Below, in pieces: positions 52,654 to 61,982 of a stretch of DNA of 64,000 nucleotides (position 1 is its first letter; each line of letters begins with the position of its first letter). Position numbers and translations under genes: made by a program. The DNA is from CAVSWN01 sp963770995 (lineage in GTDB: Bacteria > Acidobacteriota > Vicinamibacteria > Vicinamibacterales > CAVVIG01): positions 1,922,001 to 1,986,000 of the forward strand of contig CAVYRS010000001.1 of NCBI GenBank assembly GCA_963770995.1. Reading direction: 5' to 3'. The notes beneath the pieces are model-generated. The model did not search any database, was not told the origin of the DNA, and worked only from the letters and a program-made list of their open reading frames with translations.

Positions 52654-53497
52654 GCGCCTCGGCGCTGAAAAGAGAGTGGATCTGCGACGTCCAGTTGAAA
52701 CCCCTCAGTCCGGTACGGCGGATGGCAAACGGATCGCCATGCGAGCCATTCGCTCCTGGACGGGTCGTGAGAAAACTGCTGAACCCGATCGAGCGGGCGC
52801 GCGCCGGATGGATCTGGGGATCGAAGTCGGCACCCGGCACGCCCCACGGCGCCGCGAAATGCAGGCACGGCGCCTTGAGCTCCTCCTCGATGCGTCCCTT
52901 CGATCCTCGAAGCTCGTCATCGCACTCGGCGCTGGACATCGCCTGGAGACGGCGATGTCGCCGCGTGTGCGCGCCAATCGTCATGCCTGCGTCGCGCATG
53001 CGGCGGCAGTCGTCCCAGGTGACGAAATCGAACGCGCCGCGAAACCCTGTGTAAGGCTGTGGAAATTGTCGAATGCGCTCCCAGTCGGTCTCGAGACGCA
53101 GGCCGACGTAGTCGGTGGCGATGAAGAACGCCGCCGGAACGCGCCGTTCGACCAGGATCGGCAACGCGTTCGTCACGCAGTTCTTGACGCCGTCATCGAA
53201 CGTCACGCAGAAATATCGGCCGCCGATTCCGGCAGGGTTCACCAGCGCCTGCACTGCATCGTCCATCGAAATGAAATCGCCGTGGCCGCCCATGTAGCGC
53301 AGATGCGCATCGAACCCGCGCCGCTCGTCGTCGACAATGAAGTGATAGAGCGGGAAGAACATCCAGTCGCGGTCGGCCGGCAGCCGCGCGAAGGCCGCGC
53401 TCATCGTCGACAGCGTCTTGCGGCCAAGATTGCGCCAGCAGGCGAGATGGCCGATCAAGTCTGGGAACGTCGTCGCGCGTTTCGGGATGGTTGTCAC
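52640..53497 (-). CDS. Polysaccharide deacetylase (NodB-like)
   Basis: 285 residues from GTG 53497. YFCVTFDDGVKNCVTNALPIL holds the catalytic TFDDG, VPAAFFIATDYVG the second strand, TIGAHTRRHRRLQAMS the metal His pair and HFAAPWG the third motif, all typical of NodB homology domains. It removes N- or O-acetyl groups from the glycan or its precursor. There is no signal peptide, so it may act on cytoplasmic lipid-linked sugars. GTG 53497 overlaps the GT4 stop as GTGA. It is the second of three deacetylase-like genes in the locus. Confidence 0.88.
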   Translation of the reverse strand: MTTIPKRATTFPDLIGHLACWRNLGRKTLSTMSAAFARLPADRDWMFFPLYHFIVDDERRGFDAHLRYMGGHGDFISMDDAVQALVNPAGIGGRYFCVTFDDGVKNCVTNALPILVERRVPAAFFIATDYVGLRLETDWERIRQFPQPYTGFRGAFDFVTWDDCRRMRDAGMTIGAHTRRHRRLQAMSSAECDDELRGSKGRIEEELKAPCLHFAAPWGVPGADFDPQIHPARARSIGFSSFLTTRPGANGSHGDPFAIRRTGLRGFNWTSQIHSLFSAEAHAAS

Positions 53498-54618
53498 GCC
53501 CGGGCGAGAAATTCTTCGTAGATTCGAATCACGGCGGCACTGTAGGCATCGGCGCCGAACCGATCGCGCACGGCAGCGCGAGCCCTCGCGCCAAGCCGCA
53601 CGCGAAGCGCGCTGTCCGCGCACACGCGCGCCAGCGCCGAGCCAAGCTCGAAGGCGTTCCCGGGCTCGACCAGCAATCCGGTCTCGCCATCGTTCACGAT
53701 TTCGGGTATTCCAGCCACACGCGTGGCGACAACCGGGCGGCTTGCGCCCATCGCGAGAATGAGCGCGAGCGGCAACCCTTCCCAGAGCGACGGCAGCGCG
53801 AATACGTCCATCGACGGCAGCAGGTTGCCAAGGTCGCGTCGCGTGCCGCAGAAGGTGACGCGATCCTTGATTCCCAGCGTCGCGGCATACGCCTCGAGCG
53901 GCGCGCGCTCGGGGCCATCGCCAACGAGCATCAGCCAGATGGCCTCGAGCCCCGGCGTCTTGGCGACCGCGTCGAGCAGCACGCGATGTCCCTTCTTGTC
54001 CTGCAGCGTAGCAACGACGCCGACCACGATCCGATCGGCGGGGATCCCGAGTTCAGCCCGCACCTGATCGGGCGTCTTGGTGGCGTCCAGCCGTTCCCAG
54101 TTCACGGCGTTGTAGACCACGCGCACCGCATCCGAGCCGATGCCAAGCTGGCGGACGTACGCGGTCTTCACCGACTCCGCCGACGCGACGACGCACGCGC
54201 TGCGCGCGGCAAGCAATCGCTCGATGAGGATGTGATGCCGCTGCTTGCGATCGTAGATGTTCACTTCGGTCCCGATGATGATGGGAACGCCCGCGGCGAC
54301 GGCGGCGGAGCGGCCATAGAGACTGGCCGGCAGCATGAAGGTGTGGACAATCTCGGGCCGCAGCCGGCGAAGCTGACGGACGATCGACCACCACGCGAAT
54401 GGGCTGCGCCAGCCAGGGACCACGCCCAGCGGAATCACCTGAACTCCATGCGCGGCAATCTCGGGTCCGATCGGGCCAGGTGGATTCTCGAAGCAGCACA
54501 CGATCGGCTCGTATCGATCGCGCGGCAGCCGCGTGACCATGTTGAGGATCAGTTCCTCGGCCCCGCCAACACCCAATGTGTGTGTGAGGTAAACGACCCG
54601 CACTGGTGTCTTCGCCAT
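53494..54618 (-). CDS. GT4 glycosyltransferase
   Basis: 374 residues. RVVYLTHTLGVGGAEELILNMVTRL, IVHTFMLPASLYGRSAAVAAGVP, VVYNAVNWERLDATK, VVGVVATLQDKKGHRVLLDAV, and LWEGLPLALILAMGASRPVVATRV near the donor site. In the last, the second Glu of the usual E-x7-E is replaced by hydrophobic residues (EGLPLALILAMG), a departure from its neighbours. Cytoplasmic retaining transferase. It abuts the epimerase gene directly and overlaps the deacetylase as GTGA. Confidence 0.88.
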   Translation of the reverse strand: MAKTPVRVVYLTHTLGVGGAEELILNMVTRLPRDRYEPIVCCFENPPGPIGPEIAAHGVQVIPLGVVPGWRSPFAWWSIVRQLRRLRPEIVHTFMLPASLYGRSAAVAAGVPIIIGTEVNIYDRKQRHHILIERLLAARSACVVASAESVKTAYVRQLGIGSDAVRVVYNAVNWERLDATKTPDQVRAELGIPADRIVVGVVATLQDKKGHRVLLDAVAKTPGLEAIWLMLVGDGPERAPLEAYAATLGIKDRVTFCGTRRDLGNLLPSMDVFALPSLWEGLPLALILAMGASRPVVATRVAGIPEIVNDGETGLLVEPGNAFELGSALARVCADSALRVRLGARARAAVRDRFGADAYSAAVIRIYEEFLARA

Positions 54619-55590
54619 CTACGACGTCGCGGTCTGCCCGAGAGACACCGACACGGTCCTGCGCAGACCATCGGCGAGCGGCGTGGCCGGGCGCCAGCCG
54701 ATCTCGCGCTCGATCCGCGTGACGTCCGCCACGAAGTCGCCCGTATCGATCTCGTGGACCAGCGGCGGCCACGGCTGATGCTCGACACGTCCCGTCCCAG
54801 CGATGTCCACGACCAGGCGCGCCATCTCGATCATCGACGTGCCGACGCCACTGCCCACGTTGTACACGCGCCCGTCGCTACGATCGTCAACGCCGACGAG
54901 ACGCAAGGCGTCCACGACGTCGCCGATGTAGACGTAGTCGCGCAGCTGCAATCCGTCGCCGTAGATCGGCAGCGACTGACCAGCCAGCGCGCGGTGAATC
55001 AGGAAGTTGATGACTCCGTACGCGCTGCGCCGCGCCGGTTGTCCACATCCGTACGGATTGGTTATGCGCAGCGTCGTTGCGCGAATGCCGTGCAGCTGTC
55101 GGTAGATGGTCAGGTACTGCTCGACCATCGCTTTGTGCGCACCGTGCGGGCAGAGCGGTGCGAGCATGTGCTCCTCGGTGACCGGTAGCGCGCGTGGTGC
55201 GCCATAGACGAGCCGCGAGCCGGCGAACACAAGTTTTGCGTCTGGCGCTTCCTGCCGAAGTGCTTCGAGGAGCGCGAGATTGCCGGCGCAATTCACGTCC
55301 AGATCGAGGATCGGCTCTTTGACGCTTTGCAGGGCGCCCGACTGGCCGGAGAGGTTGAAGACCACATCCTGGCCGCCGATTGCGGTACGCATCGCGGCAA
55401 CGTCCCGGACGTCGCCCTCGATCATCGTGGCGCCGCGCTCCTTGACCGCGGCCCAGAGCGCGTGATGGCGCGCGCGATCCGGCGTGACGACGGTTACGTC
55501 TGCGCCGGCATCGAACAACGAGGCAACCAGGTTCGATCCGATGTACCCCAGTCCACCGATCACCAGTGCGCGGCGTCCCGAATAACTCAC
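54619..55590 (-). CDS. NAD-dependent sugar epimerase/dehydratase, catalytic Tyr replaced
   Basis: 323 residues. Extended SDR: VIGGLGYIGSN (10-20) binds NAD; AGSRLVYG (Ser125) is in place, but the Y-x3-K position reads CPHGAHKAMVE, so Tyr is His149 with Lys153 kept. RITNPYGCGQP and YGDGLQLRDYVYIGDVVDAL are classical UDP-sugar epimerase motifs. Either the activity is altered or a Tyr-independent role exists; a sequencing change is possible. GTG 55590 overlaps the SGNH stop as GTGA. It probably supplies a nucleotide sugar for the flanking GT4 enzymes. Confidence 0.85.
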   Translation of the reverse strand: MSYSGRRALVIGGLGYIGSNLVASLFDAGADVTVVTPDRARHHALWAAVKERGATMIEGDVRDVAAMRTAIGGQDVVFNLSGQSGALQSVKEPILDLDVNCAGNLALLEALRQEAPDAKLVFAGSRLVYGAPRALPVTEEHMLAPLCPHGAHKAMVEQYLTIYRQLHGIRATTLRITNPYGCGQPARRSAYGVINFLIHRALAGQSLPIYGDGLQLRDYVYIGDVVDALRLVGVDDRSDGRVYNVGSGVGTSMIEMARLVVDIAGTGRVEHQPWPPLVHEIDTGDFVADVTRIEREIGWRPATPLADGLRRTVSVSLGQTATS

Positions 55591-56768
55591 CAATTCCCCA
55601 ATTCACGAATTGCGGCGAGTTGCTTCGCGATCAGCTCCCCGACCAACCGATCGCCTTTGACCGTCAGGTGTCCAAGGTCGTTGAACAGCTCGTCGCGCGC
55701 GTCTCCAAGCGCTTCGACGGCCTCGAGGATGTTGACCACGGGGATGTTCTGCTCCCGGCACAAATCGATGGTACGGAACAGCGCCAGGCGCTGATTGAGC
55801 GCGCTGATCTCGGTCACGTCGTACGAGTACTGGGGGTCGGCCTTCAGCCGATCAAGGAGGGCCTCAACGGCGTGGTAGTCGAACGTATCGATACCCTTCC
55901 ACATCCGTGGAAAGCGCACGATCTGCGTCGCGAGCACGAAGCGCGCGCCGCTCTCGCGCACCGCCCGCGACAGCGCCACGAAATGCCGCAGCTGGTTCAG
56001 ATCCACCTTCCAGAACCGGTTGCGAGCGGCCGCCAGGCGTAATCCATACTTCTCAACCAGGTAGGTGTAGAGCATCGATCGGTAATAAAGCGTCCGATGC
56101 AATCGATAGCGGGTGAACGCCGCCAGGCCCTGATCTACGCGCATGCCGGTGAACTTGATGTCGCCCTGCTGCTCGTTCCAGGCCTCGTAATACAGCACGA
56201 GATCGGGCGAGAAGTTCTTGACGACCGACTCCCAATACGTCCGGATCACGCGGCTGTCGAAGTTTGCCTTGCCCGCATTGACGACAGTGACTCGCTTGCC
56301 GCTCGCGGCCGTTGACAGCGCGCGCTTGAACTGCGCGGTCATCATCTCGTCGTCCGACTGCCCGTCTTCGACGGTGGAGCCGCCGAGAAACATCACGCGG
56401 TATTCGTCGGGATCCTTCTGCAGTTTCACGCGATCGCCGCGAAAACAGTTCTCGTCCCAGGTCCGCGGCATTTCTTTTCGGAGCTCGCTGCTATACACGA
56501 CGTTGTTCACGCACGGCGTCTGCCACCGAAACACCAGCTGGTCGTCCGTTGCACCGTTCTCCGCCGTCGGCGTGGACGCCGACGCGGGCGAAGCAGCGGG
56601 CGGCGCCAGAGCGGAGCCTCGACCGATGGGCGTCGTCAGGTAGGTCCAGTCGCGGCCGTGCGGCGAGAAGAAATACTTCAGTCGAACCGTCGCCTCAGCC
56701 GTGACCAGGAGCACGACGGTCGGCGTCAGCGCGAAGACGACAAACCGGCCTGAGAATACCCGCCGCAT
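55587..56768 (-). CDS. SGNH-like protein with N-terminal membrane anchor
   Basis: 393 residues. One N-terminal membrane segment (VVFALTPTVVLLVTAEATV), then a Ser/Ala/Pro-rich linker and an SGNH-type domain: RVMFLGGSTVED (block I), TVVNAGKANFDS (block II), LVLYYEAWNEQQ (block III, with E-x-W-N in place of G-x-N-D) and DLGHLTVKGDRLV (block V Asp and His). Predicted periplasmic-side esterase or acyltransferase acting on the glycan. The C-terminal residues (RELGNW) are coded by a small AATTG-rich repeat at 55588-55612. It overlaps the epimerase start. Confidence 0.82.
   Translation of the reverse strand: MRRVFSGRFVVFALTPTVVLLVTAEATVRLKYFFSPHGRDWTYLTTPIGRGSALAPPAASPASASTPTAENGATDDQLVFRWQTPCVNNVVYSSELRKEMPRTWDENCFRGDRVKLQKDPDEYRVMFLGGSTVEDGQSDDEMMTAQFKRALSTAASGKRVTVVNAGKANFDSRVIRTYWESVVKNFSPDLVLYYEAWNEQQGDIKFTGMRVDQGLAAFTRYRLHRTLYYRSMLYTYLVEKYGLRLAAARNRFWKVDLNQLRHFVALSRAVRESGARFVLATQIVRFPRMWKGIDTFDYHAVEALLDRLKADPQYSYDVTEISALNQRLALFRTIDLCREQNIPVVNILEAVEALGDARDELFNDLGHLTVKGDRLVGELIAKQLAAIRELGNW
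55588..55612. repeat. Short AATTGG-type inverted/direct repeat
   Basis: The sequence holds CCAATTCC, CCAATTCAC and a closing GAATTG; CAATTC-ac-GAATTG is palindromic. It sits at the SGNH stop and epimerase start. It resembles the GAATTGGTG-type tandem repeats found at gene ends in some high-GC genomes (recalled, not checked). Confidence 0.4.
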
Positions 56769-56770
56769 GT

Positions 56771-57616
56771 TCAGGCCCGTGCCCGAGCGGTCTGAAGTTC
56801 GTCCGCCTCGAACAATGCCTCGGCGGTCACGAACCGTACGTCGGGAAGCTTCTCCGCGTGATCCAGGAATCGCAGCAGCACGCCCTTGAGGCGGTCATCC
56901 ACTTCCCAGTAGTGCGTGGCCAGGCAGAAATCGCCGCCGAAACGTCGCGCCTCGTCCAGGCCCGCTGCCAGTTCCTCGAACGTCGTGTCGGGAATCAGAC
57001 CGTGGCAGCCAAACTCGGCATGCCGCTCGTAACGCAGGGCGTGAGGATACACGAGACGATCGGATCGCGTGCGCGACGTCGCCCGGCGAAACTGCTGGAT
57101 GCGGCGCCAGTTCGAAAACGTAAAACGATCCCAGGTGCGGTTCGAGGGCCGAAACGACAGGAACGATCCGAGCACGTTCAGGCTGGCGAGGCTGACGGCA
57201 TCGAGCCCGCGTTTTGAGAGCGCGTTGTGCGGCGGCACGAACACGCGAACGGGCGTGTGAAGCACGCGTTCCAGGTAGGCGCGGCCCTCCATCACGCGGC
57301 GGTCGAGATCGGGCGCCGCCTGGAACTCGAAGCCGTCCGGATAGTCTTCGTGGGTGTACCCGTGTAAGGCGATCGTGATGCGCCGATCCACAATCCGCTG
57401 CCGGAGCCACTCGACGAGCTCCCGGTTGTCCTCGAGTGGAAACCGACGGCCTGAGTGCCACTCCGATTCCGGGATGCCTGCTCGCGGGTATCCAACGGCG
57501 AACGGTACGGTGGCGAGGCAGACGGGAACGCGATGCCAGACGTCGCCGTACACCCGCTCGAGCTCTGCCGGCGATGTGAAATAGCAGGTGTCGTCATCGC
57601 GCAGCGCAATCTTCAT
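56771..57616 (-). CDS. Polysaccharide deacetylase-like protein (DUF2334-type)
   Basis: 281 residues. ALRDDDTCYFTSPAELERVY replaces the NodB TFDDG with RDDD, and ITIALHGYTHEDY carries the His pair; FVPPHNALSKRGLDAV and CLATHYWEVDD follow. This matches the DUF2334/deacetylase-like group, which keeps the NodB barrel. Function is probably hydrolysis of an acyl group on a sugar; activity is not certain. There is a 2-base gap to the SGNH gene and an ATGA overlap with the upstream GT4 stop. Confidence 0.8.
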   Translation of the reverse strand: MKIALRDDDTCYFTSPAELERVYGDVWHRVPVCLATVPFAVGYPRAGIPESEWHSGRRFPLEDNRELVEWLRQRIVDRRITIALHGYTHEDYPDGFEFQAAPDLDRRVMEGRAYLERVLHTPVRVFVPPHNALSKRGLDAVSLASLNVLGSFLSFRPSNRTWDRFTFSNWRRIQQFRRATSRTRSDRLVYPHALRYERHAEFGCHGLIPDTTFEELAAGLDEARRFGGDFCLATHYWEVDDRLKGVLLRFLDHAEKLPDVRFVTAEALFEADELQTARARA

Positions 57617-58776
57617 GCGGATGCACGGTAGGCAGGTTGTGTCTCACGACCGCGCGCGATCACTCGCTCGTACACCGATCGTAGAGCCCGGGCGCTCTGC
57701 GCCCATGAGAACCCGGCGACGACATCTTCACGATTCCGCCGACCAACACGGGCCGAGAGGTCGAGATCATCCAGATAGCGCAGCATCGATGCGGCGAGCG
57801 CCGAGCTGTCGCCGGCCGGGACCAGCTCCCCGTTCACACCGTGGCGAACGTACTGGCGGAGCCCGCCGACGTCAGTGGCGACAACCGGCAGGCCGCTCGC
57901 CATCGCTTCGAGGGCGACATTCGGCGAGTTGTCGAACTCCGACGGGAGCACGAACACCTCTGCCGACCGATACCACGGCGGCACATCTTCGTAAGGTACG
58001 CGGCCCACGAACTTGACATGCTCGGTCAGACCGAGCGCGGCGGCGCGCGCCTGCAAAGCGCCGCGCAATGGACCGTCGCCGACGAGAACGAGCCGCGCGT
58101 CGCTGCGCTCGCGCGCCACAATTCCCATCGCGTCGACAGCAAGCGCGACGTTCTTGATCGGCACGAGGCGGCTGACGACGAGAGCGACACGCTTCCCCTC
58201 GAGGCCCAGCGCGTCGCGCTTGGTGGGGCCATCCGGGCGGAACGTGTCGACATCCACGCCCTTCGGTACATGCTCGACGGTCCGTCCGAGCGCGGCCGGC
58301 AGATGTTCCGCGGCCCAGCCGTCGGCGACAATCGCGTCGGCAAGCCGCAGCTCCGCGATATCCCGCGGGTCCGCCATCCCGGGCAGGTTGATGATGGTCG
58401 GAATCGGAAGAGAGCGAACGCGTGCAGCGGCGGTCAACGCGTGCGCGTGCACGACATCCGGTCGCCGTGTGGACTGCGCCATGTGGTGCCAGGCAGCGCG
58501 GCAGAACCACTCCTCGTCCGCGCGAAGCATGCGGGCCAGCACCCGGCCCAATCCGCGCGTCCGTTGAAACTGGTAGACGAGGTCGCGCACGTACGGCGAA
58601 CGCAGAACGACAATCGCCGGATCGAGCTGATAGCGTGCCGGCGCGAACAGCGGCCGGCCGGTCACGATCGTGACCTCGTCTCCGCCTCGCTGCAGCTCGC
58701 GCGCCCACGCCAGGTGACGCGTCTCGCCACCGCCGTGCATCATGCTCAAACACCGCAGCAGTATCGTCACGCGCAC
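57613..58776 (-). CDS. GT4 glycosyltransferase
   Basis: 387 residues from GTG 58776. RVTILLRCLSMMHGGGETRHLAWARELQ, DVVHAHALTAAARV, HVPKGVDVDTFRPDGP, VALVVSRLVPIKNVALAVDAM, LVGDGPLRGALQARAAALGL and EFDNSPNVALEAMASGLPVVATDVGG (donor-site motif with Asp in place of the first Glu) are typical. It overlaps the asparagine synthetase stop by 10 bases and its own stop overlaps the deacetylase start as ATGA. Cytoplasmic nucleotide-sugar transferase of the glycan pathway. Confidence 0.9.
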   Translation of the reverse strand: MRVTILLRCLSMMHGGGETRHLAWARELQRGGDEVTIVTGRPLFAPARYQLDPAIVVLRSPYVRDLVYQFQRTRGLGRVLARMLRADEEWFCRAAWHHMAQSTRRPDVVHAHALTAAARVRSLPIPTIINLPGMADPRDIAELRLADAIVADGWAAEHLPAALGRTVEHVPKGVDVDTFRPDGPTKRDALGLEGKRVALVVSRLVPIKNVALAVDAMGIVARERSDARLVLVGDGPLRGALQARAAALGLTEHVKFVGRVPYEDVPPWYRSAEVFVLPSEFDNSPNVALEAMASGLPVVATDVGGLRQYVRHGVNGELVPAGDSSALAASMLRYLDDLDLSARVGRRNREDVVAGFSWAQSARALRSVYERVIARGRETQPAYRASA

Positions 58777-60667
58777 GGGAGTAATTCAGCCGCCGGCTGG
58801 CGATCGACGTGCCGGCGCGCCCATAGCTCCAGACACACCAAAGCCCACAAGCGTGACGCGTGGTCGCGCGATCCGTTTTCATGCTGCGCGAGCAGACGCG
58901 CCACTTCGCGCGGACGGGTCCACCCGCGCTGGTTCGCGCGGCTGTCGTTCAGCACGTCGCGCGCCCAGGTGAATAGTGGTCCAGCCAGCCATCGCCGCAT
59001 GGGAACGCCAAAACCGGATTTCGGACGCTCGAGCACTGCGGGCGGTACCCACGGTTTCACGACGTCCCGGAACAGCCGTTTCGTCGTCTGCGCGTCGCCA
59101 TGGCTGGCGCCGGGCTGCCGGCACGCGAGCTCGATCACATGATGATCGAGAAGCGGACATCTCGCCTCGAGCGAATGTGCCATCGTCGCGCGATCGACTT
59201 TGACCAGGATGTCGTCGGGCAGAGTAGTGCTGCTGATCCCATTGCTGCAGCGTCGTGAGCAGCTCGCCTCGCGTGGCGAGGAGGCGCCGGACGATGGCCG
59301 CCTCGGGAAGCTCTGATACATCGTCGAGGATCGACGGATCGACGACGTCCTTCAGCAGGTACAGACGGAAAGACGGTGCGGCGCCAGACGAACCAGGCTT
59401 CGGGCCCAAGGGCCATCGTCTCGAGCCGCGTCTTGCCGCGCGCATGCGACGGCAGCAGATCGGCGGCGACGCCAATCAGACCGGCGCAATGCGGCGCTGC
59501 CGGCAGCACCGGCCCGCGCCAGCGCCTGGGCGTACGGCCGATATCCGGCGAAGAGCTCGTCGCCGCCGTCGCCGGTGAGCACCACTGTGACCTGGCGTCG
59601 CGCCAGCTCGGCGACGTAGTAGCGTCGGAATTGCAGACGCATCGGCGAGCGGCTCGTCGTAGTGCCAGGCGAGGCGTTCGGCGACGCTCACGCAATCCGG
59701 CGTGACGATCCACTCTTCGTGGTCGGCGCCGAAATGCGTGGCCGTCTCGCGCGCGCCCAGCAGCTCGTCGTAGTCTGGATCGCCGAACCCGATCGTGAAC
59801 GTGCGCACCGGCTTCGACGTCAGCCGCGTCATCAGCGCAAGCACGGCTCGCCGAGTCGATCCCACCGCTCAGAAACGCGCCGAGCGGAACATCCGAGCGC
59901 AAGCCGGATTCTCACCGCCTCCGTCAGCTCCGCACGCAGGCGCTCGACAGACTTCGTCGTGCGATAACGGCGCTCGATCCCTGTGCGAGGGCCACGTCCA
60001 ATAACGATCGCTCGTCGAGCGGCCGTCCGCGCTCACCTTCATCCAGGAGCCCGGTTCGAGTCTCGACATGCCGGTGAACATCGCGTCGTCGCCGGCGACG
60101 CAGCCGAACGTCAGAAAGCTGAGGAGCGCAGGGCCGAACACCTCGGGTGCGCGTTCGAGCACGGCGAGAATGGCCTTCGCCTCGGATCCAAACAGCAGCT
60201 CGTCGATCGGTCTTCAGCACGTAGAGCGGCTTCTTGCCGACCCGGTCGCGCGCCAGAGTGAGCTGCCGATCGCTGTCGATCCCAGATCGCAACCGCGAAC
60301 ATGCCGCGCAGGCGCGTGAACGCGCGTTCGCGCTCGCGGGCGTAGAGATGACCGATCACTTCCGTGTCGCAGGACGTGCGCAGGTTCGCGCCCGTCGACA
60401 CCAGTTCGCGCTGCAATTCCACGTAGTTGTAGATCTCGCCGTTCTGCGCGACGGTGATCCCGCTCGTCGGCGAATCGACAGCGGCTGATGACCGCCGGCG
60501 ACGTCGATGATGCTCAGGCGCGCGGCGGCCAAGCGCCGCCGGACCATCGGTGAACACGCCGTTGTCGTCCGGACCGCGGTGGCGAAGCGTCGCGATCATG
60601 CCGCTCGGCGCGCTCCGCGTTGGGCCGGCTGTCCATCGAATCGCAGATATCCTGCTATGCCGCACAT
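58767..60667 (-). pseudogene. Asparagine synthetase-like amidotransferase, multiply frameshifted
   Basis: Corrected length about 633 residues. ATG 60667 gives MCGIAGYLRFDG with the class II amidotransferase Cys2. Recognisable pieces follow in changing frames: IATLRHRGPDDNG, RLSIIDVAGGHQPL, VAQNGEIYNYVELQREL, DRVGKKPLYVL, SDVPLGAFLSGGIDS (ATP pyrophosphate loop), VRTFTIGFGDPDYDE, VVLTGDGGDELFAGYRPY, LPDDILVKVDRATMAHSLEARCPLLDH and KSGFGVPMRRWL. I count at least eleven frame changes in 1.9 kb, while motif content stays perfect, so base errors are likelier than decay. AsnB homologues in glycan loci amidate uronic acids or related groups. The end overlaps the GT4 start. Confidence 0.75.
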
Positions 60668-61981
60668 GCGCTCAGTCTGCCTGCGTCGCTCCGACGCGTG
60701 AGACCGATGGGCGCGAACTCAAACGCGCACGGCAACGACACGAAGCCGTCTTCCTCGTCGCCGAACTCGCTCGCCGCGCGCCGTAGGCGTCACGATGAAT
60801 CGCGGGCCGGCCGTCACCTGGTCGTACTCGACCGTCTGCAGGCTGTCGAGGATCGCGAGGCGCACGATGTAGTGCCGCGGCGACAGCGGGAGCGACGGGA
60901 AGGTGCATCGGATCGAGGCCGGTGCCGTCGACGACGGGCATCGGACGACAGGCTGACGAGGCCGCCGTGGAGACGACGAAGCCGGTGTCGACGTCGACGA
61001 TCGCCATGTGAAACACCGGCTGACGGACGGGTTCGCTCGCGCGATACTCGGCCGCGATCGTCAGCGCATCGTCGGCAGCGATCGTCTTGGTCTCGCGTCC
61101 GCTCGCGTCGAGCAATCGAATCGCGGTGAATCGGATTTCGCCGGTGCCGCGCCGATGGCTCTGCAGCGCCGACCGTCTCGTTGGCGAGCGCCTCGAGGTT
61201 GACCTCGCGCATGTAGCGCTCGGCCATCTCGGACGCCGGTCCGTAGGCGCGCACGCGGCCCTGGTCCATCCACAGAATGTGATCGCACAGCCGCCGCACG
61301 TTCCACATGTCGTGCGAGATGAACAGCACGGTCTTGCCGTCCTCGATCAGCTGCCGCAGGCTGTCGATGGCGCGGCGGCGGAACGCCGCGTCGCCGACGG
61401 CCAGCACTTCGTCGACGAGCACGATGTCGGGGTTGCTGTGGATCGCGACGCTGAAACCCGAGTCGCGCGTAGAGGCCCGGAGGAGTAGCGCTTCATCGGC
61501 GCGTCGATCATCCGCTCGACGCCGGCGAACTCGACGATGCGATCGATCTTCGTGGCGATGTCCCTGCGCGACAGGCCGAACAGACCGCCGCCGAGATAGA
61601 TGTTCTCCAGGCCGGTCAGCTCGGGATGAAATCCGGCGCCGAGCTCGATCAGCGATACGACCCGGCCGGCCACTCGCACGCGGCCGCCGACGTCGGCCAC
61701 GTCACGCGCGAGATCAGCTTCAGCAGCGTCGTCTTGCCGGCGCCGTTTGGACCGATGACGCCGAGACCCGGCGCCGCGCGTCGACTGTCGAAGTCGAGAT
61801 CCTTCACCGCCCAGATGTTCGCGTCGCGCTTGCCGAGCGTGAGGCTGTAGACGGAATCGTCCTCGCGCGGCTCGCATCAGGCGGCGAACGCGCGAGCCGA
61901 CGAGATCCGACGAACGTGCGGGATCGCCCGGCACGATAGCGCTTCGAGACGCGCTGGAGTTGGATGACGACAGGTCGACAC
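60655..61981 (-). pseudogene. wzt: Wzt-like ABC ATPase with C-terminal glycan-binding domain, multiply frameshifted
   Basis: Corrected length about 440 residues. Pieces in changing frames: VIQLQRVSKRYRAG at the start, VSLIELGAGFHPELTGLENIYLGGGLFGLSRRDI, MIDAPMKRYSSG (signature), LVDEVLAVGDAAFRRRAI (Walker B and D-loop), VLFISHDMWNVRRLCDH, and then a C-terminal Wzt_C-like beta domain (LTIAAEYRASEPVRQPVFHMAIVDVDTGFVV) ending near the TAG at 60655. The C-terminal domain in O-antigen exporters recognises the modified chain end. GTG 61981 lies 1 base from the permease stop. The Walker A region at about 61735-61750 is distorted by an indel. Error-prone sequence is the likely reason. Confidence 0.75.
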
Positions 61982-61982
61982 G

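Noticed and set aside
53491..55188. 565-codon plus-strand open frame opposite the GT4 and epimerase genes
   Set aside because: It spans two well-supported minus-strand genes and their junction; typical antisense shadow.
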